DNA of 64,000 bases from Treponema medium (GCF_017161265.1 NZ_CP031393.1:1178001-1242000), one strand, 5' to 3'. Counted from the first letter of the stretch, positions 25,755 to 35,670 are shown. Numbers and translations: made by a program. Notes: generated from the letters alone by a model not told the origin.

Positions 25755-27473
25755 ATGACTGAAAAGGAATTGAAAAAACAGGTGACGGGTAAAACCTTTT
25801 TGTCCAATGTGCTGCTTGCACTTAAAATAGTGTTTGACTTACTACCGCAGGTTTTATTGGTACTGGTAATAAGCAGCCTATTTTCGGGCAAAGCGGAAAG
25901 GGAATATTTTAAAATGATTGCCGGAGGTATTTTCATTTCGTTTATGCTCAAGGCGTGTTGTAATTATCTTGCCGTAAAGACAGCTCATGACAGGGCTTTT
26001 AGTACATTGACGGAATTACGCCTTGCCATAATTGAACACCTTAAAAAATTGAATTTAGGCTTTTTTAAAAAGCATACTACCGGCGAGCTTACAAGCATTG
26101 TTGAACACGATGTAGAGCAGATTGAAATATATCTGGCGCACGGTCTTCCGGAAATTATGGCGGCAACGCTGCTTCCTGTTCTGGTTTTTATTGCAATGCT
26201 TTTTATAGATTACCGGCTCGCATTAATAATGATTACAGGGGTACCGCTCATGTTCCTTGTACAACAATTATCTGCAAAGACCATGCAAAAAAAATTCCAA
26301 ATATATTTTGAACGAGAAATGCAGATGAGGGAAGATATGATGGAATATGTAAAAAATATTGCCGTCATAAAGGCCTTTGCAAAAGAAGAGTGTTTTAGCG
26401 GTAGGACTTTGGATTCTGCACGCTCTTATGTGCAAGATGTAAAAAAGAGTATGGGTGCCGTTACGGGTCCGATGGTGCTTATCGATATTTTTATGGAAGC
26501 CGGAGCGGTATCGGTTATGATGTTAGGAAGTATACTGCTCTTACATAACAATATTCCTACCGCTCAGTTTATACTGTCCGTTATCTTATCTTCGGTGTTT
26601 GTGTCAGCAATAAGTAAAACCGCAACCCTCCATCATTTTTCCATCGTGTTTACTGAAAAGCTCAAAAGCATAGCGGTGATTCTCTGTGCGCCTCTTGTAA
26701 AAGAAAAGATCAGCGAAAAACTGAAAACGGGAGATATAGAATGCAAGAACGTACATTTTAAGTATGAAAAAGACGGCTTTGCGTTAAAAGATATTACGGT
26801 ACAGTGTAAAGAAAACACTTTAAATGCTCTTGTCGGGCCGAGCGGCTGCGGTAAAAGCACGCTTGCGAATCTTATCATGGGTTTTTGGGATGTTGATTCA
26901 GGTGTGCTCACAATTTCGGGCAAAGATATTTCACGCTATGATACGGACAGCATTTCCGCTCTTATCGGAAGTGTTCAGCAGGAAGTGATCCTTTTTAATA
27001 TGAGCATCTTTGAAAATATCGCGATCGGTAAGGCAGGTGCTTCCCAAGCGGAAGTAATAGAAGCCGCTCAAAAAGCACGATGTCATGATTTTATTTTCGC
27101 CCTACCTCACGGCTACAACACAAGGGTCGGAGAGATGGGGGTAAAACTTTCGGGAGGAGAAAAGCAAAGAATATCCATTGCTCGGATGATTCTTAAAAAT
27201 GCTCCAATTCTTATTTTAGATGAAGCGATGGCTGCCGTAGACAGCGAAAACGAAAAACTCATAAACGAGGCGATCGAAGAATTAAGAAAAAATAAAACGG
27301 TTATCACGATTGCGCATCACCTGAACACCGTACAAAACGCGGACAAAATAATCGTTATGGATAAAGGCCGCATACTGGATTCCGGCACACATGAAGAATT
27401 GATTTCGCGATGCACCTTTTATAAAGAAATGGTCGAAGCCCAAAACAAAGTAGACAACTGGCGGGTGGGGTAA
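25755..27473 (+). CDS. ABC half-transporter, YbtP/IrtA-like
   Basis: A 572-residue fusion of a six-helix exporter-fold membrane domain (about 15-310) and an ATPase with Walker A GPSGCGKST, signature LSGGEKQ, Walker B ILILDEAMAAVD and switch His (IAHHLNT). It belongs to the group that includes YbtP/YbtQ and IrtA/IrtB, which have an exporter fold but import metal-loaded siderophores. The catalytic Glu is present. AGGAG precedes ATG 25755. Its natural partner may be the gene at 31762, which is also followed by an ECF module; the pair 27619/29393 lies between them. Substrate unknown. Confidence 0.87.
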   Translation: MTEKELKKQVTGKTFLSNVLLALKIVFDLLPQVLLVLVISSLFSGKAEREYFKMIAGGIFISFMLKACCNYLAVKTAHDRAFSTLTELRLAIIEHLKKLNLGFFKKHTTGELTSIVEHDVEQIEIYLAHGLPEIMAATLLPVLVFIAMLFIDYRLALIMITGVPLMFLVQQLSAKTMQKKFQIYFEREMQMREDMMEYVKNIAVIKAFAKEECFSGRTLDSARSYVQDVKKSMGAVTGPMVLIDIFMEAGAVSVMMLGSILLLHNNIPTAQFILSVILSSVFVSAISKTATLHHFSIVFTEKLKSIAVILCAPLVKEKISEKLKTGDIECKNVHFKYEKDGFALKDITVQCKENTLNALVGPSGCGKSTLANLIMGFWDVDSGVLTISGKDISRYDTDSISALIGSVQQEVILFNMSIFENIAIGKAGASQAEVIEAAQKARCHDFIFALPHGYNTRVGEMGVKLSGGEKQRISIARMILKNAPILILDEAMAAVDSENEKLINEAIEELRKNKTVITIAHHLNTVQNADKIIVMDKGRILDSGTHEELISRCTFYKEMVEAQNKVDNWRVG

Positions 27474-27483
27474 TTTGTAATTT

Positions 27484-27510
27484 GTAATGGGTAATGGGTA
27501 ATGGGTAATT
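27484..27510. repeat. Short tandem repeat, unit GTAATGG
   Basis: Three direct copies of the 7-bp unit GTAATGG plus a partial one, preceded by two looser TTTGTAA units, just after the ABC stop. Confidence 0.8.
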
Positions 27511-27563
27511 AGGCCGGTATCAATTAGCAATTAAATAAGAACAGAAATATTCGAAAGCGCGAG

Positions 27564-27607
27564 AATTCGACAGTTCCTAAATTTGATAATTTACTCACTG
27601 CCGAATT
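27564..27607 (+). repeat. Two-tier hairpin ending in a ribosome binding site
   Basis: An outer 11-bp stem with one mismatch (AATTCGACAGT/ACTGCCGAATT) encloses an inner 6-bp stem TAAATT/AATTTA with loop TGAT. GAGGAG follows at once and serves ATG 27619. Same plan as the hairpins at 3732, 35774 and 57786. A second copy lies at 31470-31513. Confidence 0.6.
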
Positions 27608-27618
27608 GAGGAGAAATT

Positions 27619-29391
27619 ATGGCGGATAAACAAGTTGGAGCGGCGTATGTTTTTACACTGGCTAAGGCGGAGCGGGGAAAATTAGCTGCGGGTATGGTAC
27701 TTGCAGCGATCAGCTCGGTGTTGTCGTTGATTCCGTACATTGCGGTGTACCGGATTTTGGAAATGATTATTGCTCGGTCGATGAGTGCGGAAGCGCTTTT
27801 ACATTGGGCTGTTATGTGTGTTGCAGCAGCAGCGGTACAGGCAGTGTTGATGTCGATTGCGGGAATTTGTTCGCACACGGCGGCATTTAATACGATGCAT
27901 ACGGTAAAGATAAAAGTCTTGCAACATATCTCGTATCTGAATGCAGGCTTTTTTCAAAAAAATGCAGCGGGTAAAATCAAGACAATCCTGTTCGATGACA
28001 TCGATAGAGTGGAAGCTTTTTTAGCGCACAGCACTTTGGAACTCACGCAGGCGGCGGTTGTTCCCCTTGCGATGTTTGTATTTATGCTGCATCTCCATTG
28101 GCTTATGGCATTGGTTATGCTTGTTCCTATGGTGCTCGGTATTGCCGTTCCAATGATGATGATAGCGGCAAGTAATTTTTCGGGATTGGCGAACGATTTT
28201 GCAAAGGATATGGAAGCCTTGAATGCATCGGCTACGGAATATATTTCTGCAATGCCGGTGATGAAGATGTACCGCGTAACAGCCGAAAAATTTCAACAGT
28301 ATAAAACCGCTTTACAGACGTATACCGTTTGCTGGAAAAAGATGTGCACCGCTTCGTGTAATCCGCTTTCGGCAGCATCGGTTATCTTGGATTCGGCAAT
28401 CTTATTCACTCTGCCGACAGGAGGGTTCCTTTATGTAAGAGGCTCGCTGTCCGTTTCTTCTTTTTTGATTTTTATTCTTTTGACGGTGTGCTTTTATACA
28501 TCGTTTTTAAATTCGGTTACGATTGCTATGCAGTCGATGGAACTCGGCGGCGGACTTGCAGCGGTAAAAAAAATTTTGGAAGAGCCGCAGATGAAAAGCG
28601 GAACAAAAACGCTTCCGCTAAACGGCCGTTATGATGTCCGGTTTGACGGTGTTTCATTTTCGTATGGAGAAGACGGACGGAACGCTTTAAATGATGTTTC
28701 GCTATGTGTAAAGGCGGGAACCGTCAACGCCTTTGTCGGAGCTTCCGGTGCAGGCAAAACCACCGCCGCCCAGCTTATCGGACGATATTGGGATAGCTCT
28801 GCGGGCACTATTTCTATCGGCGGTATTCCCGTTACGGAACTGCAAACAGAGAACCTTATAGCGCTTACCTCGTTTGTATTTCAAGATGTGTTTTTATTGG
28901 AAGACACGCTGCTCGAAAATATCCGCATGGGAAGTGCCGCTTCTTTGGAGGAAGTACGCAAGGCAGCACAGGCAGCTCAAATTGACGATTTTATTATGAG
29001 TTTACCCGACGGTTATGAAACGAAAATCGGCACAGAGGGTGTAAAGGTTTCAGGCGGAGAGCGGCAGCGGATTTCTATTGCGCGTGCGTTAGTTAAAAAT
29101 GCGCCTATCCTCATTTTTGATGAAGCAACTTCATATTCGGACATTCAAAATGAACATAAGATCCAAGTCGCATTGCAAAATTTGCTCAAAGGAAAAACGG
29201 TCATTATGATTGCGCACCGTCTGCACACGATAAAAAATGCGGATACTATTTTTGTCTTTGAAAAAGGCAGCATCGCTGAACAAGGTAGCCATACTGAACT
29301 GATGAATAAAAACGGTTTGTATGCACAGATGCAGCGCACGTATATATCCGCTCTCAACCACGGTAGTATAAATGTAAAGGAGGAAAACTGA
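27619..29391 (+). CDS. ABC half-transporter, YbtP/IrtA-like
   Basis: A 590-residue exporter-fold ABC protein: membrane domain about 15-320, ATPase with Walker A GASGAGKTT, signature VSGGERQ, Walker B ILIFDEATSYSD and His in IAHRLHT. The DEATxxxD variant recurs in the first members of the pairs here (38280 has DEATAYAD). Its partner is the next gene, two bases downstream, which has DESTASLD; together they would make one heterodimer with both catalytic Glu residues. The leader and first ten codons are duplicated at 31458-31555. Likely importer or exporter of a metal chelate, by family only. Confidence 0.88.
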   Translation: MADKQVGAAYVFTLAKAERGKLAAGMVLAAISSVLSLIPYIAVYRILEMIIARSMSAEALLHWAVMCVAAAAVQAVLMSIAGICSHTAAFNTMHTVKIKVLQHISYLNAGFFQKNAAGKIKTILFDDIDRVEAFLAHSTLELTQAAVVPLAMFVFMLHLHWLMALVMLVPMVLGIAVPMMMIAASNFSGLANDFAKDMEALNASATEYISAMPVMKMYRVTAEKFQQYKTALQTYTVCWKKMCTASCNPLSAASVILDSAILFTLPTGGFLYVRGSLSVSSFLIFILLTVCFYTSFLNSVTIAMQSMELGGGLAAVKKILEEPQMKSGTKTLPLNGRYDVRFDGVSFSYGEDGRNALNDVSLCVKAGTVNAFVGASGAGKTTAAQLIGRYWDSSAGTISIGGIPVTELQTENLIALTSFVFQDVFLLEDTLLENIRMGSAASLEEVRKAAQAAQIDDFIMSLPDGYETKIGTEGVKVSGGERQRISIARALVKNAPILIFDEATSYSDIQNEHKIQVALQNLLKGKTVIMIAHRLHTIKNADTIFVFEKGSIAEQGSHTELMNKNGLYAQMQRTYISALNHGSINVKEEN

Positions 29392-29392
29392 T

Positions 29393-31240
29393 ATGTTAAA
29401 ACTGATTGCACATATATTAAAAGAAAAACGGAAAGAATTAAGGCTGCCGATTATTTTAATGTCGCTTGATTCTGTGGGCGGTATGCTCTTATACATTATG
29501 CTCTATTTTACGGTGGTCGGATTAGTACGTAATACATTGACCGGAGAAATTATCATTACCTATTCGCTGATTTGTTTGGGAGCGGTGGTATTCCGTTTAA
29601 TTATTTACCGCACGGGTTACTATCTCTGCTTTGCTCGCGGTGCGGAAGTATGTGCGCAAATGCGGCTCGATTTGGCAAATCACTATCGCGCGTTAAGCCT
29701 CGGCTATTTTAACCGGCACAGTTCAGGTGCTCTTTTGGAAACCCTTGTAAAAGATATTACCAATTTTGAACTGATCATTACGCATACGCTTCCCGCACTG
29801 GTAAAAACCGCGGTAACGGCAGCGCTGATTTTAATCGGTATGTATTATATCGATGTTCCCTTGGCGATAGCGCAAACGGCAGCTCTCCTTGTGCTTGTTC
29901 CGTTTTTGCACTGGGGAAACAGCTTGGCGGAATATTTCGGAAATGAAAAGCATCGACTCACCGCTCGTATGATTTCCATTGTGCTGGAATACATTAAAGG
30001 AATAAAAGTGTTTAAGGCGTATAATCTAACCGGAGAAAAATTTGACAGAATGCTGTACTCGTTGGAAACGGTAAGGAAAACCAATATCAAAGCGGAAATA
30101 AAACTTTCGCTGCCTGCTGCCGTCTATTTTATAGCAGCTCATTTTTTACTACCGCTTGCTCTTTTATCTTCGGTATATATTCTGAAGAGCGGATCGGTCA
30201 GCCCCGAAAAACTCACCGCTTTTATGTTGATGAGCCTTGCGCTTTCGGGAGTATTAATTTCATTTGAACACGCATACGGTTTACTAAAAGGTTTAAAGCC
30301 TGCGGCGGAACATGTGCAGAAAGCGTATACGGCTCAGCCCCTACCGTGCGTACAAACTGCCGGAACTGCAAAGGTAAATACCGGCACAACGGTGGGAGAA
30401 ACAAGGCAGGAACAAAGTCAGCCTTTTGACGTTTCCTTTGAGGATGTTTCATTTTCTTATCGAGAACCGTTCCATACGTTTCAAAACCAAAGCGGTGAAG
30501 CTAATGCCGAACGGAAAACAGACGGTGCAAAACAAACAGCGGTATTGCATTCCATTTCTTTTGAGGCAAAGCAGGGAACGGTAACTGCTCTCATCGGCCC
30601 GTCAGGTTCAGGCAAAACCACGATTGCCAATTTAATAGCCCGCTTTTGGGATCCGCAAAAAGGTACGGTTAAAATCGGCGGAAAGGATATAAAAGAAACA
30701 GAACCCGATACGCTTTTGCAGTCCGTCAGTGCGGTGTTTCAAGACAGCATTTTACTATCGGACACCATTTACAATAATATTAAAATCGGAAAGCCCGATG
30801 CTTCGGAATCGGAGGTTATCGCTGCGGCACAGGCGGCTCAATGTCATGAGTTTATCAGCGAGTTGCCTGACAGATATAACACCCTGCTTGCGGAAGGCGG
30901 GGCTGCTCTTTCAGGCGGCGAAAGACAGCGCATTGCTATTGCCCGTGCTCTTTTAAAAAATGCGCCCATCGTGCTTTTAGACGAATCGACTGCCTCACTC
31001 GATGCCGACAACGAATGGAAAATCAACGCCGCCTTGGATACGCTTATGCAGGGTAAAACCGTCTTTGTCATCGCTCATCGGCTGAACACCATTCGTAATG
31101 CAGATCAAATCATCGTATTGAAAAACGGCCGCATCGAAGAAAAAGGGACTCATACGGAACTTATGCAAAAGCGCGGCACCTACTTTGAAATGATACAAGA
31201 ACAACAAAAAGCCGCCGGATGGGAAGTCTCGGGGAATTAA
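29393..31240 (+). CDS. ABC half-transporter, YbtQ/IrtB-like
   Basis: A 615-residue partner of the preceding gene, with six membrane helices (about 20-300) and an ATPase with Walker A GPSGSGKTT, signature LSGGERQ, Walker B IVLLDESTASLD and His in IAHRLNT. An unusual hydrophilic stretch at about 310-385, rich in Gly, Thr and Gln and containing a second insertion inside the first ATPase strand (FSYREPFHTF...TDGAKQ), makes it about 30 residues longer than its paralogues. Two bases separate it from the upstream stop (TGATATG), indicating translational coupling. Confidence 0.88.
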   Translation: MLKLIAHILKEKRKELRLPIILMSLDSVGGMLLYIMLYFTVVGLVRNTLTGEIIITYSLICLGAVVFRLIIYRTGYYLCFARGAEVCAQMRLDLANHYRALSLGYFNRHSSGALLETLVKDITNFELIITHTLPALVKTAVTAALILIGMYYIDVPLAIAQTAALLVLVPFLHWGNSLAEYFGNEKHRLTARMISIVLEYIKGIKVFKAYNLTGEKFDRMLYSLETVRKTNIKAEIKLSLPAAVYFIAAHFLLPLALLSSVYILKSGSVSPEKLTAFMLMSLALSGVLISFEHAYGLLKGLKPAAEHVQKAYTAQPLPCVQTAGTAKVNTGTTVGETRQEQSQPFDVSFEDVSFSYREPFHTFQNQSGEANAERKTDGAKQTAVLHSISFEAKQGTVTALIGPSGSGKTTIANLIARFWDPQKGTVKIGGKDIKETEPDTLLQSVSAVFQDSILLSDTIYNNIKIGKPDASESEVIAAAQAAQCHEFISELPDRYNTLLAEGGAALSGGERQRIAIARALLKNAPIVLLDESTASLDADNEWKINAALDTLMQGKTVFVIAHRLNTIRNADQIIVLKNGRIEEKGTHTELMQKRGTYFEMIQEQQKAAGWEVSGN

Positions 31241-31271
31241 TTCCTAATTAACAATTAAATTGAGGAGAAAT

Positions 31272-31465
31272 GTTGAAACATTTTACATAAGTGCTCGGTG
31301 TTTCAACGTCGAGTTTCGTACTTCTGTCACGGATAGCGGTGATTAAAGCTCTATCGAGTTTTTGCGTAAGCAAAAATACTCGAAGATGAAAAATGTACAC
31401 GGATGTATATTTTTCATTGAAACATCGCTGTATTATATGCGCTTTCTCATTGCATTACGAAAGCG
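31272..31465 (+). repeat. Composite hairpin cassette with a GGA-loop hairpin
   Basis: In order: GTTGAAACA/TGTTTCAAC (31272-31307); TCAC/GTGA (31327-31342) with GGA in its loop; CGAGT plus TTTTGC pairing with GCAAAA and ACTCG (31355-31382); a 14-bp stem closing loop CGGA, apex TGTACACGGATGTA (31386-31417); linker CATCGCTGTATTATATG; CGCTTTC/GAAAGCG (31440-31465). The fourth hairpin matches the CsrA consensus except one base. Together with the duplicated leader that follows, this explains the 521-bp gap before the next gene. Confidence 0.65.
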
Positions 31466-31555
31466 TGAGAATTCGACAGTTCCTAAATTTGATAATTTAC
31501 TCACTGCCGAATTGAGGAGAAATTATGGCGGATAAACAAGTAGGAGCGGCGTATG
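31458..31555 (+). repeat. Duplicate of the leader and first codons of the ABC gene at 27619
   Basis: These 98 bp match 27552-27649 with only about two differences (GCGCG/GCGTG and CAAGTTGG/CAAGTAGG), including the two-tier hairpin, ribosome binding site, ATG and ten codons (MADKQVGAAY). After that the sequence diverges and the frame soon stops. It marks a past duplication followed by deletion. Confidence 0.88.
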
Positions 31556-31761
31556 CATTATGCAAACTACAAGCATAGGATAACCGGCTTATTAAAGTAT
31601 AACCTCAAAGCTTTGCCGTCAGCGGGTTCTTAGGGCGGCAGCCCTAAGCGGTTCTTTTGAAGATAGGAGGGGTTATAGGGGAGGCAACCACCAACGAAGT
31701 TTCGAGGTCAAGAAATCTTTTATCCGAAAAAGTGTCTTTCCTCCCCTAAAAAGGAGTTTTT

Positions 31762-33486
31762 ATGCATAAAGAATTATTTGCATTTTTGAGTAAGAGAGGA
31801 AAAATCGATGTATGTATTTCTTCTCTGTTTTTTACCTTGTACGGATTGAGCTCCGTGGGGATGTTGCTTACGGTGTTTTCGATATTGTTTAAGATTGCTG
31901 CCGGGATTGATGTGCAGGGGCTCTACGGGACTTTTGCAATGCTGATAGGCTTGGTCGTTTTTAAGGGACTTTGCAATATGATTGCCGACTTAAAAAAGCA
32001 CGGAGCCGGCTTTGATGTAGTGCAGCAAATACGGGAGCGGATGATTGTAAAATTAAAGCTGTTTAGTTTGGGATTTTATACGAATGAACGGCTGGGAGAA
32101 TTAAATACAATTCTTCATAAAGATGTGGACAATATGTCGATGGTGGTAGGGCACATGTGGCCGCGGATGTTCGGTGATTTTCTTATTGCTTTTACGGTAT
32201 TTATAGGTCTTTGCTTTATCAACCTTAGTGCAGCCCTTGTTATGGCCGCGTCGATTCCGCTTTCGCTTGCCTATCTTTTTTACACAATTAAGGGAGCACA
32301 AAAAACGGAACATAACAATAATTCCGCCCTTGCCGACATGGTGAGTTTATTTGTCGAATATGTACGCGGTATTCCGGTGCTCAAAAGTTTTTCGCATAAT
32401 AAAAGTCTGGATAATGAGCTTTTTGAAAAGACAAAAAAATTCGGAGAAACAAGTAAGGCTGCTTCCCGTTTTAAGGCAAGACAGCTTTCGGTCTTTTCGT
32501 TTTTAATCGATGCAGGGTATTTTGTTCTTTTTATTTATTCAGGTCTTGCCGCATTACGCGGAAGCATTGATGTGCTCAGCTTTATGATTATCGCAGTCAT
32601 TTCAAAAGAATTTTATAAACCTTTTGCAGCTCTGGAAACGCACTATATGTATTATGTGTCTGCCGTAGACAGCTATCACCGCTTGGGAAAAATTCTTCAT
32701 GCCGAGGTAATAGCCGATAAAACAGACGGAGTTACTCCTGCACAAAACGATATTGTTTTTAAAGATGTAGCATTTTCCTATGCACAAGATGAGTTCAAAA
32801 TGAATGGAGTAACTTTTTCCGTTCCGGAAAAAACGATGACCGCGCTTGTAGGAGAATCGGGAAGCGGTAAGACGACGGTTACGAATTTGCTGTTGCGCTT
32901 TTACGATGTGCAAGGCGGAAGTATTACACTCGGCGGTACCGATATTCGGGATATTCCCTACGATGAGCTTTTGGATCGCATCAGCATCGTTATGCAAAAT
33001 GTTCAGCTTTTCGATAACACCATCGAAGAAAATATCCGAGTAGGTAAAAAAGGGGCAACAAAAGAAGAAATCATCAAAGCTGCAAAAAAGGCAAGGATAC
33101 ATGATTTTATTATGAGCTTGCCGAAAGGCTATGAAACGGATATTGGAGAAAACGGTGGTCTCTTATCCGGCGGACAAAGACAGCGGATTTCCATTGCACG
33201 AGCATTTTTAAAAGACGCTCCGATTTTAATCCTTGATGAAATGACCAGTAATGTCGATCCCGTAAATGAGTCTTTAATACAGGATGCCATTACAGAACTT
33301 GCAAAAAACAGAACGGTTCTGGTCATTGCGCATCATCTAAAAACTATTCAACAAGCAGATCAAATCCTTGTGTTTCAAAAAGGCTGTCTTATCGAAAAAG
33401 GAAAACACGATGAACTTTTGGAAAAGGACGCTTACTATGCTCGGCTTTGGAAAGCACAATACGGGAGCGGAATGTGCTCTCGCTAA
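31762..33486 (+). CDS. ABC half-transporter, YbtQ/IrtB-like
   Basis: A 574-residue exporter-fold ABC protein with six helices (about 20-300), Walker A GESGSGKTT, signature LSGGQRQ, Walker B ILILDEMTSNVD and His in IAHHLKT. DExTxNVD is shared with the second-position gene at 36532 (DEVTANVD), so this is probably the second half of a pair. Its first half is likely 25755, now separated by the 27619/29393 pair. AAGGAG precedes ATG 31762. Its 3' end overlaps the ECF ATPase gene, linking it to the ECF module in one operon. Confidence 0.87.
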   Translation: MHKELFAFLSKRGKIDVCISSLFFTLYGLSSVGMLLTVFSILFKIAAGIDVQGLYGTFAMLIGLVVFKGLCNMIADLKKHGAGFDVVQQIRERMIVKLKLFSLGFYTNERLGELNTILHKDVDNMSMVVGHMWPRMFGDFLIAFTVFIGLCFINLSAALVMAASIPLSLAYLFYTIKGAQKTEHNNNSALADMVSLFVEYVRGIPVLKSFSHNKSLDNELFEKTKKFGETSKAASRFKARQLSVFSFLIDAGYFVLFIYSGLAALRGSIDVLSFMIIAVISKEFYKPFAALETHYMYYVSAVDSYHRLGKILHAEVIADKTDGVTPAQNDIVFKDVAFSYAQDEFKMNGVTFSVPEKTMTALVGESGSGKTTVTNLLLRFYDVQGGSITLGGTDIRDIPYDELLDRISIVMQNVQLFDNTIEENIRVGKKGATKEEIIKAAKKARIHDFIMSLPKGYETDIGENGGLLSGGQRQRISIARAFLKDAPILILDEMTSNVDPVNESLIQDAITELAKNRTVLVIAHHLKTIQQADQILVFQKGCLIEKGKHDELLEKDAYYARLWKAQYGSGMCSR

Positions 33487-34949
33487 AAGATATTTCGTAT
33501 AAAACAAGGACAGGTCTTCTCATTCTCGACAATATAAACCTCGAAATAAAAAAAGGAGAATTTGTTGTCATTACCGGAAAAAGCGGAAGCGGGAAGAGCA
33601 CACTCGGCTCTGTTATCAACGGCCTTATCTCGCATTACTATGACGGAGTATTAACGGGCGAAGCTTATCTAAACGGAAAAGATATACGCACTATGGAGCT
33701 TTCACAAATAGGCTGCATAGTAGGCTGTGTATTCCAAGACCCGCGAAGTCAGTTTTTTATGACCGATCCTTTTAGTGAAGCGGCATTCGGTTGCAGCAAT
33801 ATGCTTTTGAACAGGGAAGAAATACTGAAAAGGGTAGACAGCAGTTTGAAGCTGCTTGGAATAAATCATCTAAAAGAGAAGAGTATCTTTAAACTTTCAA
33901 GCGGTGAAAAACAAAAACTGGCTATCGCGTCATGCTATGCGATGTCGCCTGACATTTTTTTGTTCGATGAACCTACGGCTAATCTGGATATTCATTCCAT
34001 CTTTGATTTGGAAAACATATTACGGAGCTTAAAAGAAGAAGGAAAAACCATTATCGTTTTTGAGCACAGATTATTTTATCTTTCAGCCTTATGCAGCCGT
34101 ATGCTCGTTATGGATAAGGGAAGAATTACGGGCGAATACTCAAAAGATGAATTTCTTGAGCTGCAAAAAAACAATAAAAATATTCGCCCCATATATTTGG
34201 GAAATCTCGATACGGTTCATTCTAAAAGTATTATCGATAAAACCACCCCATTGTTTGAAATAAAAAACATTTCATATTCACATTCAAAACAGGAAAAAAC
34301 GGATGTGCTTAAAGACATATCGATAAGAGCTTATGAAAAAGAAGTTATCGGCATTATCGGTGAAAACGGAGCGGGTAAAACAACTCTCGCTAAATTGTGC
34401 ACAGGCTTATTAAAAGAAAAAAGCGGAAGCGTTTTGATTAAAGGAGAAAAGTCGAGCTATAAGAAAAGGACGGGAAGTATATATTTTGTCATGCAGGACT
34501 CCGACTATCAACTTTTCGGTAATACCGTAGAGGATGAATTGGATATAGGAAAAAAAGGCGGCGGTTTGAGCGGTACGGAAAAAGAAACCGTTTTATCGGA
34601 TTTTGAAATTCTTGATTTAAAAGAACGGCATCCTCTTGCCCTCTCAAGAGGTCAAAAGCAACGGCTCACCATTGCAGCAGCTTTTTGCAATAACAGTAAG
34701 ATACTTTTTTTGGATGAACCGACAAGCGGTTTGGATAAACATTCTATGGATTTGGTTTCTAAAAGTATTCTCACTGCGGCAAATGCAGGTAGGCTTATAT
34801 TTGTAATATCGCATGATTATGAATTTTTACTGTCTGTCTGCAACAGAATTATTTATTTAAAAAGCGGAATGGTTCACGCTGATTTCAATTTAAATAATGA
34901 TACCAAGAAAATACTCTGGGAGTTTTTAAGTAAAAAAGAGGAAATGTGA
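33474..34949 (+). CDS. ECF transporter ATPase with two fused ATPase domains
   Basis: A 491-residue protein containing two CbiO/EcfA-type ATPase domains. Domain 1 has Walker A GKSGSGKST, FQDPRSQFF Q-loop, signature LSSGEKQ and Walker B LFDEPTANLD. Domain 2 has GENGAGKTT, MQDSDYQLF, LSRGQKQ and LFLDEPTSGLD. It powers uptake through the EcfT and S proteins encoded next. GTG 33474 is chosen because GGGAG lies 6 nt upstream and the resulting length, 491, equals that of the paralogue at 43236; a TTG at 33447 is also in frame. The start overlaps the upstream ABC stop by 13 nt. Confidence 0.9.
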   Translation: MLSLKDISYKTRTGLLILDNINLEIKKGEFVVITGKSGSGKSTLGSVINGLISHYYDGVLTGEAYLNGKDIRTMELSQIGCIVGCVFQDPRSQFFMTDPFSEAAFGCSNMLLNREEILKRVDSSLKLLGINHLKEKSIFKLSSGEKQKLAIASCYAMSPDIFLFDEPTANLDIHSIFDLENILRSLKEEGKTIIVFEHRLFYLSALCSRMLVMDKGRITGEYSKDEFLELQKNNKNIRPIYLGNLDTVHSKSIIDKTTPLFEIKNISYSHSKQEKTDVLKDISIRAYEKEVIGIIGENGAGKTTLAKLCTGLLKEKSGSVLIKGEKSSYKKRTGSIYFVMQDSDYQLFGNTVEDELDIGKKGGGLSGTEKETVLSDFEILDLKERHPLALSRGQKQRLTIAAAFCNNSKILFLDEPTSGLDKHSMDLVSKSILTAANAGRLIFVISHDYEFLLSVCNRIIYLKSGMVHADFNLNNDTKKILWEFLSKKEEM

Positions 34950-34950
34950 A

Positions 34951-35661
34951 GTGAATACAAAAAGAAAAGCGGATCCGAGGACGGTACTCGGCATTGTATT
35001 TATTTTTATCTCGTTTGGTCTTGCCGTCAATAAGCCTCTCCCCTCACATGTTTTACTTATTATTTGTAATTTCTATTTATGGGATGTACGCGCTTATCGT
35101 GAGTCCGTTTTATATAGCGGAATGTATAGTATCATTGCCGTGTCGATGTTTTATATTCATTATATTCCGAATTCGACAATTGCTCTCATGATTGTATCTT
35201 TAAGTTATTTTATTCAAAAATTCGTTATTGCGGTTATGATGATTATATTCTTGAAAAAGAAAACTTCTATGCCCTCTATTATATCGGCTATGCAGACGAT
35301 GAAATTTCCAAACGTAATAGCAATTCCCTTAATCGTTGTATTTAGGTATCTCCCGTCCTTAAAAGAAGATTACGGCTGTTTAAAAGACAGTTTAAAAATA
35401 AGAGGAATTTCTATTTCGGGCTTACGGTTTTTAATTCATCCCATTCGTTCTTTAGAACTTATAATTGTTCCGATTTTATTTAGAAGTCTTCGCATAGCTG
35501 AGGAACTTTCCACATCGGTTTTGCTGAGAGGAATTGAAAATTATAAAAACAGAACAAATATCTATCCGCTCAAATTTACGAAAACGGATTTTGTATACGG
35601 ATTATGTACGGCTATTGCTGTGGGTACGGTATCGTACTTACAGTTTAGTAATATTTTTTAA
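34951..35661 (+). CDS. ECF transporter membrane coupling protein EcfT
   Basis: A 236-residue protein of about five transmembrane helices with the two cytoplasmic coupling motifs of EcfT/CbiQ: KIRGIS near residue 150 and LLRGIEN near residue 190 (x-R-G signatures contacting the ATPases). It starts with GTG one base after the ATPase stop, so translation is coupled. It connects the ATPases to the S-component at 35834. The region from about 35460 to the 3' end is repeated almost exactly at 46271-46462. Confidence 0.88.
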   Translation: MNTKRKADPRTVLGIVFIFISFGLAVNKPLPSHVLLIICNFYLWDVRAYRESVLYSGMYSIIAVSMFYIHYIPNSTIALMIVSLSYFIQKFVIAVMMIIFLKKKTSMPSIISAMQTMKFPNVIAIPLIVVFRYLPSLKEDYGCLKDSLKIRGISISGLRFLIHPIRSLELIIVPILFRSLRIAEELSTSVLLRGIENYKNRTNIYPLKFTKTDFVYGLCTAIAVGTVSYLQFSNIF

Positions 35662-35670
35662 GGAGATATG

